Origin: Mycolicibacterium iranicum
GTDB lineage: Bacteria; Actinomycetota; Actinomycetes; Mycobacteriales; Mycobacteriaceae
Assembly: GCF_002101705.1 (NCBI RefSeq)
Contig: NZ_LQPC01000026.1
Coordinates: 1 to 64,000 of the forward strand
Length of the DNA: 64,000 nucleotides
Direction of reading: 5' to 3'
Part shown: one piece after another, positions 26,532 to 35,770 of the stretch
Position numbering within the stretch: position 1 is the first letter of the stretch
Layout: every line of letters starts with the position of its first letter
The notes under the pieces: generated by a model
The model's input: the letters and a program-made list of their open reading frames with translations, nothing else
Databases searched by the model: none
What the model was told of the DNA's origin: nothing
Made by a program: the position numbers and the translations under genes

Positions 26532-27232
26532 CCGCTACCGAGTCGGACACCGACTACTCGGGTTTCTCGTCGCTGCCCGAGGTCGACCAGACCGCCCGTC
26601 CCCCGCACCAGCGCAGGCCGCGCTTCGACGGGGATGTCTCCGAGCTGCCCGACCGGGCTTGCTGGGCGTTGCAGCATCTACTGACCCGCCGCTACATCAG
26701 CGCCGAGACCGACGCCGACATCTACGCGTGGGTCCTCGAGTACCGCAACCAGCTCTCGACACGACTGTCCGAGCTGGACCTGCTGCTGCGTATAACCGAC
26801 GGTGCCGATGTCGCGTTCATCGAGCAGGCCCGCTACGAATCCGCCAAGGGCATCAAGCTTCTCCGGCGTGAACCGCTCGGCACCTACGACTCGATCCTGG
26901 CGCTGCACCTGGCGCAGATGATGCGCGCGGCGGCCGGCCAGAACGTGTTGATCAGCCGTGAAGAGATGCACAATTTGTTCTCCGGTGTCCTCAACGACAC
27001 CGACCGCGACGCCGTCACCTTCGCCGGCCGCATCGACGCCGCGATCGCCCGGCTCACCGGTTTGGAAATTCTGCGCAAAAGCCGCGACGACGAGGACAGC
27101 TACACGATCAGCCCGGTGATCACGGCCGTGATGACAGCCAGCGTGATCAGTGAGCTACAGCAGCAGTTCGAGACGCTACTGGGCGGCGCCGCGGGCCCGC
27201 AGGACCAGACGGATGAGGTCGAACATGACTGA
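26528..27232 (+). CDS. jetB: JetB/MksE-type condensin subunit (DUF4194)
   Basis: 234 residues from GTG 26528. DUF4194 family (JetB/MksE, the KITE-like tandem winged-helix subunit). After a disordered N-terminus come the helical [20 protein letters not shown], the conserved [18 protein letters not shown] and the [14 protein letters not shown] region, then the winged-helix [16 protein letters not shown] with ISPVITAVM. In the complex it binds the JetA kleisin. The stop overlaps the JetC start by 8 bp, so all three subunits are translationally coupled. Confidence 0.9.
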   Translation: MTATESDTDYSGFSSLPEVDQTARPPHQRRPRFDGDVSELPDRACWALQHLLTRRYISAETDADIYAWVLEYRNQLSTRLSELDLLLRITDGADVAFIEQARYESAKGIKLLRREPLGTYDSILALHLAQMMRAAAGQNVLISREEMHNLFSGVLNDTDRDAVTFAGRIDAAIARLTGLEILRKSRDDEDSYTISPVITAVMTASVISELQQQFETLLGGAAGPQDQTDEVEHD

Positions 27233-30200
27233 GCAGTTCCACCTGTCGCGACTGCAGGTCATCAACTGGGGCGTGTTCGACGGATACCACGACATCCCGT
27301 TCAGCGAGGGCGGCGCACTGATCGCCGGCGCGTCGGGCAGCGGTAAATCCTCACTGCTGGATGCAATTTCGCTGGGCTTCCTGCCGTTCAACCGCCGCAA
27401 CTTCAACGCCTCCGGCGACAACACCGCGGCCGGGTCGAGCGCGGGCCGGCGCACCGTCGACAAGTACGTCCGAGGTGCGTGGGGTCAGCGCAGCGACGGT
27501 GGCACCAGCCGGGTGATGTACCTGCGCGGTGACGGCACCGCCTGGTCGGCGGTGGCGGTCACCTACTCCAGCGACTCCGGGCGCACCGTGACGGGTCTGG
27601 TGCTCAAATGGTTGACGGGCGAGTCGCGCAACGATTCGTCGAGCCGCTTCGTGCTCGGCGACGGAGACCTCGACATCGAGGATGTCTGCAACCGTTGGGC
27701 CGCAGGGCGATTCGACACCAGCGTGTTCAAAGGAGACGGCTGGCGCTTCACCACCAAGGTGGAGTCGCAGTATCTGGCTCAGCTGTACGCGACGATCGGC
27801 ATCCGCGCCTCCGACGCGGCCCAGCAGCTGCTCGGCAAGGCGAAGTCACTGAAAAGTGTTGGCGGGCTTGAACAATTCGTCCGGGAGTTCATGCTCGACG
27901 AACCCGAGAGCCTCACCAGGCTGCCGGAGGCACTCAAGCAGATCGACCCGCTGGTGGAAGCACGCGAGCTGCTCGCCGTTGCGCAGAAGAAACGCAAGAT
28001 CCTCGGCGACATCGAGAAGATTCAGCAGCGCTACGCGTCGGAGTCGACGGACCTGGGCATCATCGACCTGGTCGACTTGCCGATGGTGCGGGCCTACACC
28101 GATCATGTCCGCCTGGCGCAGTGCCCGACACAGATCGCGCAGCTCGACACGACCATCGACCAGCTCGACAACGAGCACGAGGACATCACCCGAAGCCTCA
28201 ATCTGGCCAAGGCGGAGGCGGATTCACTCAACGCCCAGATCAGCGGCTCCAGCGCGAGCATCGGGCCGCTGCAGTCTCAGGTGACCGCCGCCGAGACCGA
28301 GGCCGAGCAGGTGTCGCGCCGCCGCGGCGCCTACGAGGACATGCTGACCGCCCAGGGCGTCGACGTCCCGGACACTGCGGATCATTTCTGGAATCTGCGC
28401 GAGGAACTGCTCGCCGAGGCGACCGAGCTGCTCGCCAAGGTGGAGCGGCACCGGGAAGCCTCCACCGACGCCGAGTACGCGCAGAAGGCCGCGCGTATCG
28501 CCCGCGACGAGGCCGCCAAGGAACTCAAACGTGTCGAGCACGTGGGTTCCGCGCTGCCGGAGTTCGCGCTCGTCATGCGTGAACAGATCTGTGCCGCAGT
28601 CGGTGTCGACGCCGTCGACCTTCCCTACATCGCCGAGCTGATGGACCTCAAGCCCGATCAGACTCGCTGGCGCACCGCGGTGGAAAAGGTGCTGCGCGGT
28701 GTCGGGCTGCGCTTGATGGTGCCCGATCAGCACTGGTCGAAGGTGTTGCAGTTCGTCAACGAGACGAACATGCGCGGCCGGTTGCAGCTGCACCACGTCC
28801 GCGCCAAGTTCCTCAACGCCGAACCGGTCGATCCCGAGCAGAACACGTTGGCGGGCAAGCTTTTCGCTGTCGACCCGGCGCATCCCTGTGCGGCCGAGGC
28901 CGTCGATGTGGTCACCGCCGCCGGTGACCACATCTGCGTTGACACCCCGGAGGTGTTCGCGCGCTTCCGCCGCGCGGTCACCGACACCGGCCTGTACAAG
29001 GACTCCGACCGGCTCGCGATCAAAGACGACCGCCGTCCGCTGAAGCAGTCCGAGTACCTCTACCAGGGTGACGTCTCGGCGAAGATCAACGCGCTGACCG
29101 TGGATCTGGCCGCGGCCGAGGAGGCTTATCAGAAGGCGCGTCGCACCGCCGACGACATCGCCGCCCAGCGTCAGCAGTGGCGTGACCGGGCTGCGGCGTG
29201 CAAGGCGATCTGCGAGCAGTTCCCGCAGTGGAGCCAGATCGACACCGAGACCGCCGACGGCCACGCCGACCGGCTGCGTGAGCAGTACGAACTGCTGCTG
29301 GCCGATCACCCCGACATCGAGGCGCTCAACGCCCGCGCCGACGAATGCTGGTCGCAGATCCAGAAATTGATGACGCGCCGCGGCGCGATCCAGACCCGAC
29401 GTGACGATCTCGACGACCGCAGAACGCGCTTGCTGGAACTCTCGGAGCGGTTGCAGCCCGCGTTCGTGTCAGAGCCGCTGACCGAACTGCTGGACCGGTA
29501 CGCCGGCCAGGTCCCGGTGAGCCTCGAGCTGCTGGAGCCGGAGCCGCACCGCGATGCGCTGTTCTCTTCGATCAAGAAGGAGCGCGAGCAGCTCCGCGAG
29601 AGCCGCAGGCGTTCCTACGACGAACTCGCGCGCATCCTCAACACGTTCGACACATCGTTCCCCGATGCGATCCCGAACAATTCGGAGAACTTCGACGAGC
29701 GCGTGCACGACTACGTCGCACTGTGCAAGCACATCGATGAGCGTGAGTTGCCGGAGGCGTATGAGCGGATGATGCGGCTGGTCACCGAGCAGGCGCCGGA
29801 CGCGATCTTGACGCTGCACCGGGTGGCCGAACAAGAAGCTCGCCGCATCAGCGACCAGATCGACCGCGTCAACACAGGTTTGGGCGCCGTCGAGTTCAAC
29901 CGCGGCACCCGGCTGACGCTGCGGGCCACGCCGCGAAGCCTGACGGCGGTGTCGGAGCTCACCGAGATCGTGCGGGCCATCTCACGGCGCATCGCCGAGG
30001 TCGGGCTCGGCGACAAGCAGGCGATCCTGGACCAGTACGCCGACATCCTGCGATTGCGCAACCGGCTGGCGTCGACGGCGCCGGAGGACAAGGCGTGGAC
30101 GCGCGACGCGCTGGACGTGCGTAACCGGTTCACGTTCGACTGCGCCGAATGGGATGTCAGCAGCGAGGAGCTGATCCGCACGCACAGCAACGCCGGCGAC

Positions 30201-30587
30201 AATTCCGGCGGTGAGCAGGAGAAGCTGATGGCGTTCTGCCTCGCGGGTGCGCTGAGCTTCAACCTGGCGAGCCCTGAAAGTACAGACAACAGACCGGTTT
30301 TCGCGCAGCTGATGCTCGACGAGGCCTTCTCCAAGTCGGATCCGCAGTTCGCGCAGCAGGCCCTGCAGGCATTCCGGAAGTTCGGGTTCCAGCTGGTGAT
30401 CGTCGCGACGGTGCAGAACGCGACCACGATCCAGCCCTACATCGACAGCGTCGTGATGGTCAGCAAGACCGAGGCGACGGGCCGCAACGCGCGGCCGGTC
30501 GCGACGGTGGCGACGCGCACGATCTCGGAGTTCGGCGCGTTACGCCGGGAGATGCGGGCCAACGCGAAGGTGCCGGTCGGCGTCTGA
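27225..30587 (+). CDS. jetC: JetC/MksB-type SMC-like ATPase
   Basis: 1120 residues from ATG 27225. Non-canonical SMC protein: Walker [10 protein letters not shown] near residue 36, then long coiled-coil arms interrupted by a hinge region around 450-600. The C-terminal head has the ABC signature [11 protein letters not shown] near 994 and Walker [13 protein letters not shown] near 1028. SMC heads of this family hydrolyse ATP to extrude DNA loops. The JetABC set is complete, but no JetD/MksG (DUF2220/DUF3322, Toprim) gene follows; a luciferase-like enzyme gene starts 13 bp later. M. smegmatis is known to carry both a JetD-containing anti-plasmid system and an MksB condensin. Confidence 0.92.
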   Translation: MTEQFHLSRLQVINWGVFDGYHDIPFSEGGALIAGASGSGKSSLLDAISLGFLPFNRRNFNASGDNTAAGSSAGRRTVDKYVRGAWGQRSDGGTSRVMYLRGDGTAWSAVAVTYSSDSGRTVTGLVLKWLTGESRNDSSSRFVLGDGDLDIEDVCNRWAAGRFDTSVFKGDGWRFTTKVESQYLAQLYATIGIRASDAAQQLLGKAKSLKSVGGLEQFVREFMLDEPESLTRLPEALKQIDPLVEARELLAVAQKKRKILGDIEKIQQRYASESTDLGIIDLVDLPMVRAYTDHVRLAQCPTQIAQLDTTIDQLDNEHEDITRSLNLAKAEADSLNAQISGSSASIGPLQSQVTAAETEAEQVSRRRGAYEDMLTAQGVDVPDTADHFWNLREELLAEATELLAKVERHREASTDAEYAQKAARIARDEAAKELKRVEHVGSALPEFALVMREQICAAVGVDAVDLPYIAELMDLKPDQTRWRTAVEKVLRGVGLRLMVPDQHWSKVLQFVNETNMRGRLQLHHVRAKFLNAEPVDPEQNTLAGKLFAVDPAHPCAAEAVDVVTAAGDHICVDTPEVFARFRRAVTDTGLYKDSDRLAIKDDRRPLKQSEYLYQGDVSAKINALTVDLAAAEEAYQKARRTADDIAAQRQQWRDRAAACKAICEQFPQWSQIDTETADGHADRLREQYELLLADHPDIEALNARADECWSQIQKLMTRRGAIQTRRDDLDDRRTRLLELSERLQPAFVSEPLTELLDRYAGQVPVSLELLEPEPHRDALFSSIKKEREQLRESRRRSYDELARILNTFDTSFPDAIPNNSENFDERVHDYVALCKHIDERELPEAYERMMRLVTEQAPDAILTLHRVAEQEARRISDQIDRVNTGLGAVEFNRGTRLTLRATPRSLTAVSELTEIVRAISRRIAEVGLGDKQAILDQYADILRLRNRLASTAPEDKAWTRDALDVRNRFTFDCAEWDVSSEELIRTHSNAGDNSGGEQEKLMAFCLAGALSFNLASPESTDNRPVFAQLMLDEAFSKSDPQFAQQALQAFRKFGFQLVIVATVQNATTIQPYIDSVVMVSKTEATGRNARPVATVATRTISEFGALRREMRANAKVPVGV

Positions 30588-30600
30588 GCTACGGCGTAGG

Positions 30601-31629
30601 GTGCCAACCGTGCACGTCGACGTCATGACGACCCCCCAGCCACTGCGCGCCATCGGCGATCTTGCGAAGCGCACTCGGGCGGCCGGGTTCGACGGTCTGC
30701 TGTTCACCGAGACCGGCCGGACGGCCTACCTCAACGCCGCGGTCGCGGCGCAGGCCGCGCCTGGGCTCGAGTTGTTGACCGGCGTGGCTGTCGCGTTCCC
30801 CCGCAGCCCCTTCGTGACGGCCGCGACGGCGTGGGAATTGCAGGAAGCCACGGGCGGGAGGTTCCGGCTCGGCCTCGGCACCCAGGTGCGCACCCACGTG
30901 GTCCGCCGCTACGGCGCCGAGTTCGAGCATCCCGGCCCCCGGTTGCGCGACTACGTGCTGGCGGTCAAGGCGTGCTTCGCGGCGTTCCGAACGGGCAAGC
31001 TCGATCACCACGGCGAGTTCTACGATCTGGACTTCATCACCCCGCAATGGAGCGCGGGGCCGATCGACGCTCCGGATCCGATGGTCGACGTCGCCGCGGT
31101 CAACCCGTGGATGTTGCGGATGGCCGGGGAGGTCGCCGACGGGGTGCACGTCCATCCGCTCGGCGAGCCGGGTTACATCGCGCGCCACGTGGTGCCGGCG
31201 CTCGCGGAGGGTGCGCAGAGGTCTGGGCGGTCGGTCGACGACATCGCGGTCATCGTCCCGGTCATGACGATCGTGGGTGACACCGACGAGGAACGGCACC
31301 GGGAACGCGAATCGGTCCGCGCCAGCATGAGCTTTTACGGCAGCACCCCGAACTACGCGTTCATCTGGGACGAGGCCGGATTCGAGGGCACTACGGCCCG
31401 CATCCGGGAGAAGCAGAAGGCCGGCGACTACGCGGGGATGGCGGCACAGATCACCGACGAGCACATCGCCACGTTCGCGACGGAGTCAACGTGGGACGGC
31501 CTGTCCGACGCGCTGCACGAACGATACGGCCACACCGCGACGCGCCTCGTGCTGTACAACGCACTGGCCGATCCAGAGCGCCTGGAGCGCTACGGCGCTG
31601 TCGCTCAACGCCTGTCCGCACCCAGATGA
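30601..31629 (+). CDS. LLM-class F420-dependent oxidoreductase
   Basis: 342 residues from GTG 30601 (an in-frame GTG at 30610 is an alternative). Luciferase-like TIM barrel. F420-type features include GFDGLLFTETGRTAYLNAAV, the strand ELLTGVAVAFPRSPFVTAATAWELQ (segments of it), and GGRFRLGLGTQVRTHVVRR. Members use reduced F420 to act on varied substrates. It follows jetC by 13 bp and overlaps the MFS gene by 4 bp (ATGA), so it may ride on the condensin operon without functional relation. Confidence 0.88.
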   Translation: MPTVHVDVMTTPQPLRAIGDLAKRTRAAGFDGLLFTETGRTAYLNAAVAAQAAPGLELLTGVAVAFPRSPFVTAATAWELQEATGGRFRLGLGTQVRTHVVRRYGAEFEHPGPRLRDYVLAVKACFAAFRTGKLDHHGEFYDLDFITPQWSAGPIDAPDPMVDVAAVNPWMLRMAGEVADGVHVHPLGEPGYIARHVVPALAEGAQRSGRSVDDIAVIVPVMTIVGDTDEERHRERESVRASMSFYGSTPNYAFIWDEAGFEGTTARIREKQKAGDYAGMAAQITDEHIATFATESTWDGLSDALHERYGHTATRLVLYNALADPERLERYGAVAQRLSAPR

Positions 31630-33209
31630 CGTCCACAGCGTCGACCTCGACGTGGGCGCCGCTGCGTTCCCCCGTCTATCGCATGCTGTGGATTGCACAG
31701 TTCGTCTCCAACCTCGGCACCTGGATGCAGACCGTCGGGGCGCAGTGGATGCTCGTCGGCGATCCGCGGGCCGCGGTTCTGGTACCGCTGGTGCAGACCG
31801 CGACCACGCTGCCGGTGATGCTGCTGGCGCTACCGTCGGGCGTCCTGGCCGATCTCATCGACCGGCGCCGGCTGCTCATCGCCACGCAGGCCGCGATGGC
31901 CGCGGGGGTGGGTCTGCTGGCCTCGCTCACGGGTGCCGGGCTCACCACGCCCGCCGTGCTGCTGACCCTGCTGTTCGTGATCGGGTGCGGGCAGGCCCTG
32001 GTCATGCCCGCCTGGCAGGCGATCCAGCCCGATCTTGTTCCCGCTCACCAGATTCCGTCTGCCGCGGCGCTGGGCAGCATGAGCATCAACCTCGCGCGCG
32101 TCATCGGGCCCGCGATCGCGGGTGCCCTGGTGTCGCTGACCGGCCCGACGATCGTGTTCGCCCTGAACGCGGTGTCGTTCGTCGGGATCGTGATCGTGTT
32201 GTTCCTCTGGCGTCGGCCTCCCGTCGAGAACGCGCCGACCGAGCGGGCGCTGTCGGCGCTGAGCGCCGGCGGGCGGTTCATCCGCAGCTCACCGATCGTG
32301 CGGCGCATCATGCTTCGGGCGGCGCTGTTCGTCGTTCCCGCCAGCGCGGTGTGGGGACTGCTGCCGGTGATCGCCAAGGATCAATTGCATCTGTCGTCGT
32401 CGGGCTATGGGTTCCTTCTCGGTGCGTTGGGTGCGGGTGCCGTGCTGGGCGCCTTCGGGTTGGGGCGGCTGCGCACGCGGTTCGATCAGAACATTTTGCT
32501 GGTGTTCTCCGCGGTGGGGTTCGCGATCGCCGCCGCCGCGGTGGCGCTGGTGCACAGCTTCGCGCTGGTGCTGGGCGCGCTGGTGATCGGCGGCACGTCG
32601 TGGCTGCTCTCTTTGTCGACGCTCAACGCCTCGATGCAGCTGAGCCTGCCGGCATGGGTGCGGGCCCGGGGGTTGTCGGTGTATCAGCTGATCTTCATGG
32701 GCGGGCAGGCCATCGGGTCAGTGGTGTGGGGTGTGCTGGCCGAGGCCACCTCCAGCGTCACCAGCCTCCTGGTCAGCGCGGGTCTGCTGCTGGTCTGCGG
32801 GTTGTCCACGCTGTGGTGGCCGCTGCACGCCAAGACCGGCAACCTCGACCTCACGCCGTCCTCGCACTGGCCCGAGCCCACGCTGCTGTTCGAACCCGCG
32901 CCGCTGGACGGTCCCGTCCTGGTGATCTCGTCCTATCACGTCGCGCCGGAGAACGAGGAGCCGTTCCTCGCCGCGATGACGGTGCTGGGCCGCTCCCGGC
33001 AACGCACGGGAGCGGCGCAGTGGCGGGTGTTCCGCAGCATCGAACACGAGTCGACGTTCATCGAGACCTTCTTGGTGCGCTCGTGGGGTGAGCACATGCA
33101 GCAGCACCACACCCGCCTGACCGAGCAGGATTTGCTCATCGAACGCAGAGTCGAGGAGTTCACCGACAGTGAACCCGTCGTGAGCCACCACTACCTCGCG
33201 GTCCGCTAG
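31626..33209 (+). CDS. MFS transporter (EntS/DUF894-like) with C-terminal soluble domain
   Basis: 527 residues from ATG 31626, overlapping the LLM stop. Twelve transmembrane segments span about residues 15-400: N-terminal SPVYRMLWIAQFVSNLGTWM, the loop DLIDRRRLLIATQ (MFS motif A-like), and VLGAFGLGRLRTRFDQN in the second half. This is the MFS_3/DUF894 group related to enterobactin exporter EntS. The last 100 residues (VLVISSYHVAPENEEPFLAA... to the end) form a soluble ABM-like ferredoxin fold that several members carry. It presumably exports small molecules or siderophores; the cargo is unknown. Confidence 0.88.
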   Translation: MTSTASTSTWAPLRSPVYRMLWIAQFVSNLGTWMQTVGAQWMLVGDPRAAVLVPLVQTATTLPVMLLALPSGVLADLIDRRRLLIATQAAMAAGVGLLASLTGAGLTTPAVLLTLLFVIGCGQALVMPAWQAIQPDLVPAHQIPSAAALGSMSINLARVIGPAIAGALVSLTGPTIVFALNAVSFVGIVIVLFLWRRPPVENAPTERALSALSAGGRFIRSSPIVRRIMLRAALFVVPASAVWGLLPVIAKDQLHLSSSGYGFLLGALGAGAVLGAFGLGRLRTRFDQNILLVFSAVGFAIAAAAVALVHSFALVLGALVIGGTSWLLSLSTLNASMQLSLPAWVRARGLSVYQLIFMGGQAIGSVVWGVLAEATSSVTSLLVSAGLLLVCGLSTLWWPLHAKTGNLDLTPSSHWPEPTLLFEPAPLDGPVLVISSYHVAPENEEPFLAAMTVLGRSRQRTGAAQWRVFRSIEHESTFIETFLVRSWGEHMQQHHTRLTEQDLLIERRVEEFTDSEPVVSHHYLAVR

Positions 33210-33349
33210 CGGCGAGATCGGCGTGGCGGCTGTGATCCGGCGCCGGAGAACGTCCCGATTACGTCATCATTTCGACCCATGGCGCGGGGTATCTATTATC
33301 TGGCGCCCGGTGTGGTTGTGCCGCTGGAACGGTTCAGGAGGTAGCCGGC

Positions 33350-33889
33350 GTGACCGATGACCGGGTGCTTGCTGCCGCGGCGCGCGCCGGTGACGAGGCT
33401 GCGTTCGAGACGCTGGTCCGGCGCCACGGCCCGGCCCTCTACCGTTATGCCCGCCGCATGACGGCCGACGCCGACGCTGTCAACGACATCGTCCAGGACA
33501 CGTTCGTGTCGGCATGGAAGCAGATCGGCACCTTTCGCGGCGACTCCTCCATCCGCACGTGGCTGTTCGCGATCTGCGCCAGGAAGGTTGTCGACTCGCA
33601 CCGCGTGAAGAGAGCCATCCCCATCGACGACCGGTTGATCGAACCGATGGCCGCAGATGACGACCATGACCCGTTCGCGTCGGCTTCAAACAGCGCGTTC
33701 CTGGAGGCGATGGAAATGGCGTTGAGCGAGTTGCCACCGCGTCAGCGCGCGGTCTGGATGCTGAGGGAGATCGAGGGCATGACCTTCCCGCATATCGGTA
33801 CCGTCCTGAGCTTGAGCCCGGACGGAGCACGCGGTCACCATCACCGCGCCCGAGCGACCCTCCGGCAGCGATTGGCGCAGTGGCGATGA
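33350..33889 (+). CDS. ECF-type RNA polymerase sigma factor
   Basis: 179 residues from GTG 33350, with CAGGAGG 10-16 bp upstream. Region 2: FETLVRRHGPALYRYARRMT with VNDIVQDTFVSAWKQIGTFR and SIRTWLFAICARKVVD. Region 4: LSELPPRQRAVWMLREIEGM then IGTVLSLSPDGARGHHHRAR. Size is typical for SigH/E-like ECF factors that direct polymerase to stress promoters. No anti-sigma factor (zinc-finger type) follows; instead a small Asp23/Gls24-like gene overlaps by 4 bp. The 140-bp upstream gap shows no clear own promoter. Confidence 0.92.
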   Translation: MTDDRVLAAAARAGDEAAFETLVRRHGPALYRYARRMTADADAVNDIVQDTFVSAWKQIGTFRGDSSIRTWLFAICARKVVDSHRVKRAIPIDDRLIEPMAADDDHDPFASASNSAFLEAMEMALSELPPRQRAVWMLREIEGMTFPHIGTVLSLSPDGARGHHHRARATLRQRLAQWR

Positions 33890-34323
33890 CCGGGGACGAC
33901 GACGACGTCACCGTCCGCGCGGCGCGGACGTTGCAGGAGCAGCCCGAACCCGGGTGGTTCCACATCCGGGACGCCGTGATCGCGTCGGTCCGGTCGACGC
34001 CGCGGGGCGGTTGGCCCCTCCTCGTCGAGGATCCACGGCCGGGGTCTGCCGCCGGCGTCCTACGCGTCAGCGGGCTCGTCCTCGGCGGCCTACTGAGCCG
34101 GGCGCTGGCCGACGACCCCGACTATGCGGTCACCGACATCGACATGACTGTCGAAGACAGTCTGCTGCAAGGTATTTCGATTGAGCTCAGTGCGCGCTAC
34201 CGCGCGCAACTGCCTCCGGTCGTCAGTCGGGTGCGGGCGCGCTGCCGCGCAGTGCTCGCCGAGGTGATCGGCGCCGCGGCGGGGATCCCGATCCATGTCA
34301 CCGTCAGCGACGTGCACCCGTGA
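33886..34323 (+). CDS. Asp23/Gls24-like small protein, coupled to the ECF sigma gene
   Basis: 145 residues from ATG 33886 (ATGA overlap). The C-terminal stretch VRARCRAVLAEVIGAAAGIP with IHVTVSDV, and the central VTDIDMTVEDSLLQGISIEL plus SARYRAQLPPV, have the alternating strand pattern of Asp23/Gls24 alkaline-shock/envelope-stress proteins. In other actinobacteria such small proteins follow ECF genes. It could modulate the sigma factor or act in envelope stress; the family assignment is moderate. Confidence 0.6.
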   Translation: MTGDDDDVTVRAARTLQEQPEPGWFHIRDAVIASVRSTPRGGWPLLVEDPRPGSAAGVLRVSGLVLGGLLSRALADDPDYAVTDIDMTVEDSLLQGISIELSARYRAQLPPVVSRVRARCRAVLAEVIGAAAGIPIHVTVSDVHP

Positions 34324-34424
34324 GGGCGTTGCGCAGATCACATGACCGAGGTGTTCGGTTTGGCCGCCCTGCTCCGTCTACACAAACAGCGACCACAAAG
34401 GTCGTCCTGTGAAAGGAGATGACG

Positions 34425-34595
34425 ATGGGAATCGTAGACAAGGCCAAGAACGCCGCTGAGGACGCTGTGGGCAAGGTCAAGGAGACCGTCGGCGACTTGA
34501 CGGGCAACGACGAGCTCAAGGCCGAGGGCCAGAAGGACCAGGGCGTGTCCGGCGTCAAGAAGGTCGGCGAGAACATCAAGGACAAGCTGAGCTGA
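34425..34595 (+). CDS. CsbD-family general stress protein
   Basis: 56 residues from ATG 34425 after a strong GAAAGGAG site. Sequence MGIVDKAKNAAEDAVGKVKE then TVGDLTGNDELKAEGQKDQG is a clear CsbD-like small, charged, mostly helical protein. CsbD of Bacillus is under general stress sigma control; in mycobacteria CsbD proteins are induced by stress (family knowledge). It lies within a stress block next to an ECF factor and is followed by a strong GC hairpin. Confidence 0.9.
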   Translation: MGIVDKAKNAAEDAVGKVKETVGDLTGNDELKAEGQKDQGVSGVKKVGENIKDKLS

Positions 34596-34600
34596 CCGCA

Positions 34601-34636
34601 CGCGGGCCGCGTCACCGCTGCGTGGCGCGGCCCGCG
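34601..34636 (+). terminator. GC-rich hairpin terminator after csbD
   Basis: CGCGGGCCGCG (34601-34611) pairs perfectly with CGCGGCCCGCG (34626-34636). A CAC/GTG extension inside the loop lengthens the stem. It starts six bases after the csbD stop. No T-run follows, which is common for mycobacterial intrinsic terminators. Confidence 0.75.
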
Positions 34637-34691
34637 GTTGCCGGTCAGAGTATCTGCCGTGCAGTGCTTTTCAAGCATGCCGGATGCCACG

Positions 34692-34717
34692 GGAACTTCG
34701 TTGCGATGCAGAACGTT
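34692..34717 (+). promoter_or_regulatory. Candidate ECF (SigH/SigE-type) promoter of the TerC gene
   Basis: GGAAC at 34692-34696 and CGTT at 34714-34717 are separated by 17 bp, matching the mycobacterial GGAAC-N16-18-(C)GTT stress promoter pattern. The predicted start would be about 35 bp before the TerC ATG (34760), with GAGGTG as ribosome site. The ECF factor encoded 0.8 kb upstream is an obvious candidate to read it (inference). Confidence 0.5.
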
Positions 34718-34759
34718 CCGTGGGTGGTGTCCACTGCAACCGCGAGGTGATCTGAACAC

Positions 34760-35770
34760 ATGCTCGAAATAAGTCCCCTGGTATGGGGCGTGACCATCGG
34801 CGTCATCATTGCTCTGCTCGCGGTCGATCTGATACTGGCCGCCCTACGGCCGCACAAGGTCGGCTTCCGCGAGGCGACGGCGTGGTCGGTGTTCTACATC
34901 CTGGTCGCGATCGGGTTCGGCGTGTGGTTCGCGATGACCTACGGCGGTGACTTCGGCACCCAGTACTTCGCCGGTTACATCGTCGAGAAGAGCCTCTCGG
35001 TCGACAACCTGTTCGTGTTCGTGATCATCATGACGACGTTCGCGGTGCCCGAGGAGCATCAGCACAAGGTGCTGACCTTCGGCATCATCCTGGCACTGAT
35101 CATGCGCGCGATCTTCATCGCCCTCGGCGCGACGCTGATTTCGATGTTCTCGTTCATGTTCCTGATCTTCGGCGGGCTGCTGATCTACACCGCGATCCAG
35201 CTGTTCCGACACCGCAACGAGGACCCCGACGTCGAGAACAACATCATGATTCGGGCCACCCGCAAGCTCGTGCCGATCAGCGACGAGTACGACGGCGGCA
35301 AGCTGATGACCCGTCGCGAGGGCCGCAAGATCGCTACCCCGCTGCTGGCGGTGCTGATCGCCATCGGCAGCGTCGACCTGCTGTTCGCGCTCGATTCGAT
35401 CCCCGCGGTCTTCGGCGTCACCAGCGAGCCGTACATCGTCTTCACGGCGAATGCCTTCGCGCTGCTCGGCTTGCGCGCGCTGTTCTTCCTGGTAAAGGGC
35501 CTACTGGACCGCCTGGTGTATCTGTCGACCGGTTTGTCGATCATCCTGGCGTTCATCGGCGTGAAGCTGATCCTGCACTGGGCTCACGTCGACATCAATC
35601 CGAGCATTCCGGAGATCAGCACCTACGTCAGCCTCAGCGTGATCATCGGCATCCTCACGATCGTCACGGTCGCGAGCCTGATCAAGACCCGCAAGGACCC
35701 GTCCGCGAAGGCGCATCCGGGTTCCCTGCGGGCCTCGCGCCCCAAGGAACACCCCGACACGGCTCACTGA
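34760..35770 (+). CDS. TerC/Alx-family membrane protein
   Basis: 336 residues, about nine transmembrane segments. TerC hallmarks: the acidic intramembrane motif SLSVDNLFVFVIIMTTFAVP and its second-half twin GSVDLLFALDSIPAVFGVTS, plus ANAFALLGLRALFFLVKGLL. The family is linked to Mn2+/metal export and tellurite or alkaline stress. A candidate stress promoter precedes it. The 3' end overlaps the convergent nhaA gene by 7 bp. Confidence 0.92.
   Translation: MLEISPLVWGVTIGVIIALLAVDLILAALRPHKVGFREATAWSVFYILVAIGFGVWFAMTYGGDFGTQYFAGYIVEKSLSVDNLFVFVIIMTTFAVPEEHQHKVLTFGIILALIMRAIFIALGATLISMFSFMFLIFGGLLIYTAIQLFRHRNEDPDVENNIMIRATRKLVPISDEYDGGKLMTRREGRKIATPLLAVLIAIGSVDLLFALDSIPAVFGVTSEPYIVFTANAFALLGLRALFFLVKGLLDRLVYLSTGLSIILAFIGVKLILHWAHVDINPSIPEISTYVSLSVIIGILTIVTVASLIKTRKDPSAKAHPGSLRASRPKEHPDTAH

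Noticed and set aside
30588-30600. A jetD gene expected directly behind jetC
   Set aside because: Only 13 bp separate jetC from a luciferase-like gene, and none of the following proteins has a Toprim or DUF3322/DUF2220 pattern.
33287-33291. GGGTA as SigF -10 element before the ECF sigma gene
   Set aside because: No GGTTT-like -35 element lies 16-17 bp upstream.
34357-34381. SigF-type promoter before csbD (GGTTT at 34357)
   Set aside because: No GGGTA element at 15-17 bp distance; the best candidate has too short a spacer and two mismatches.
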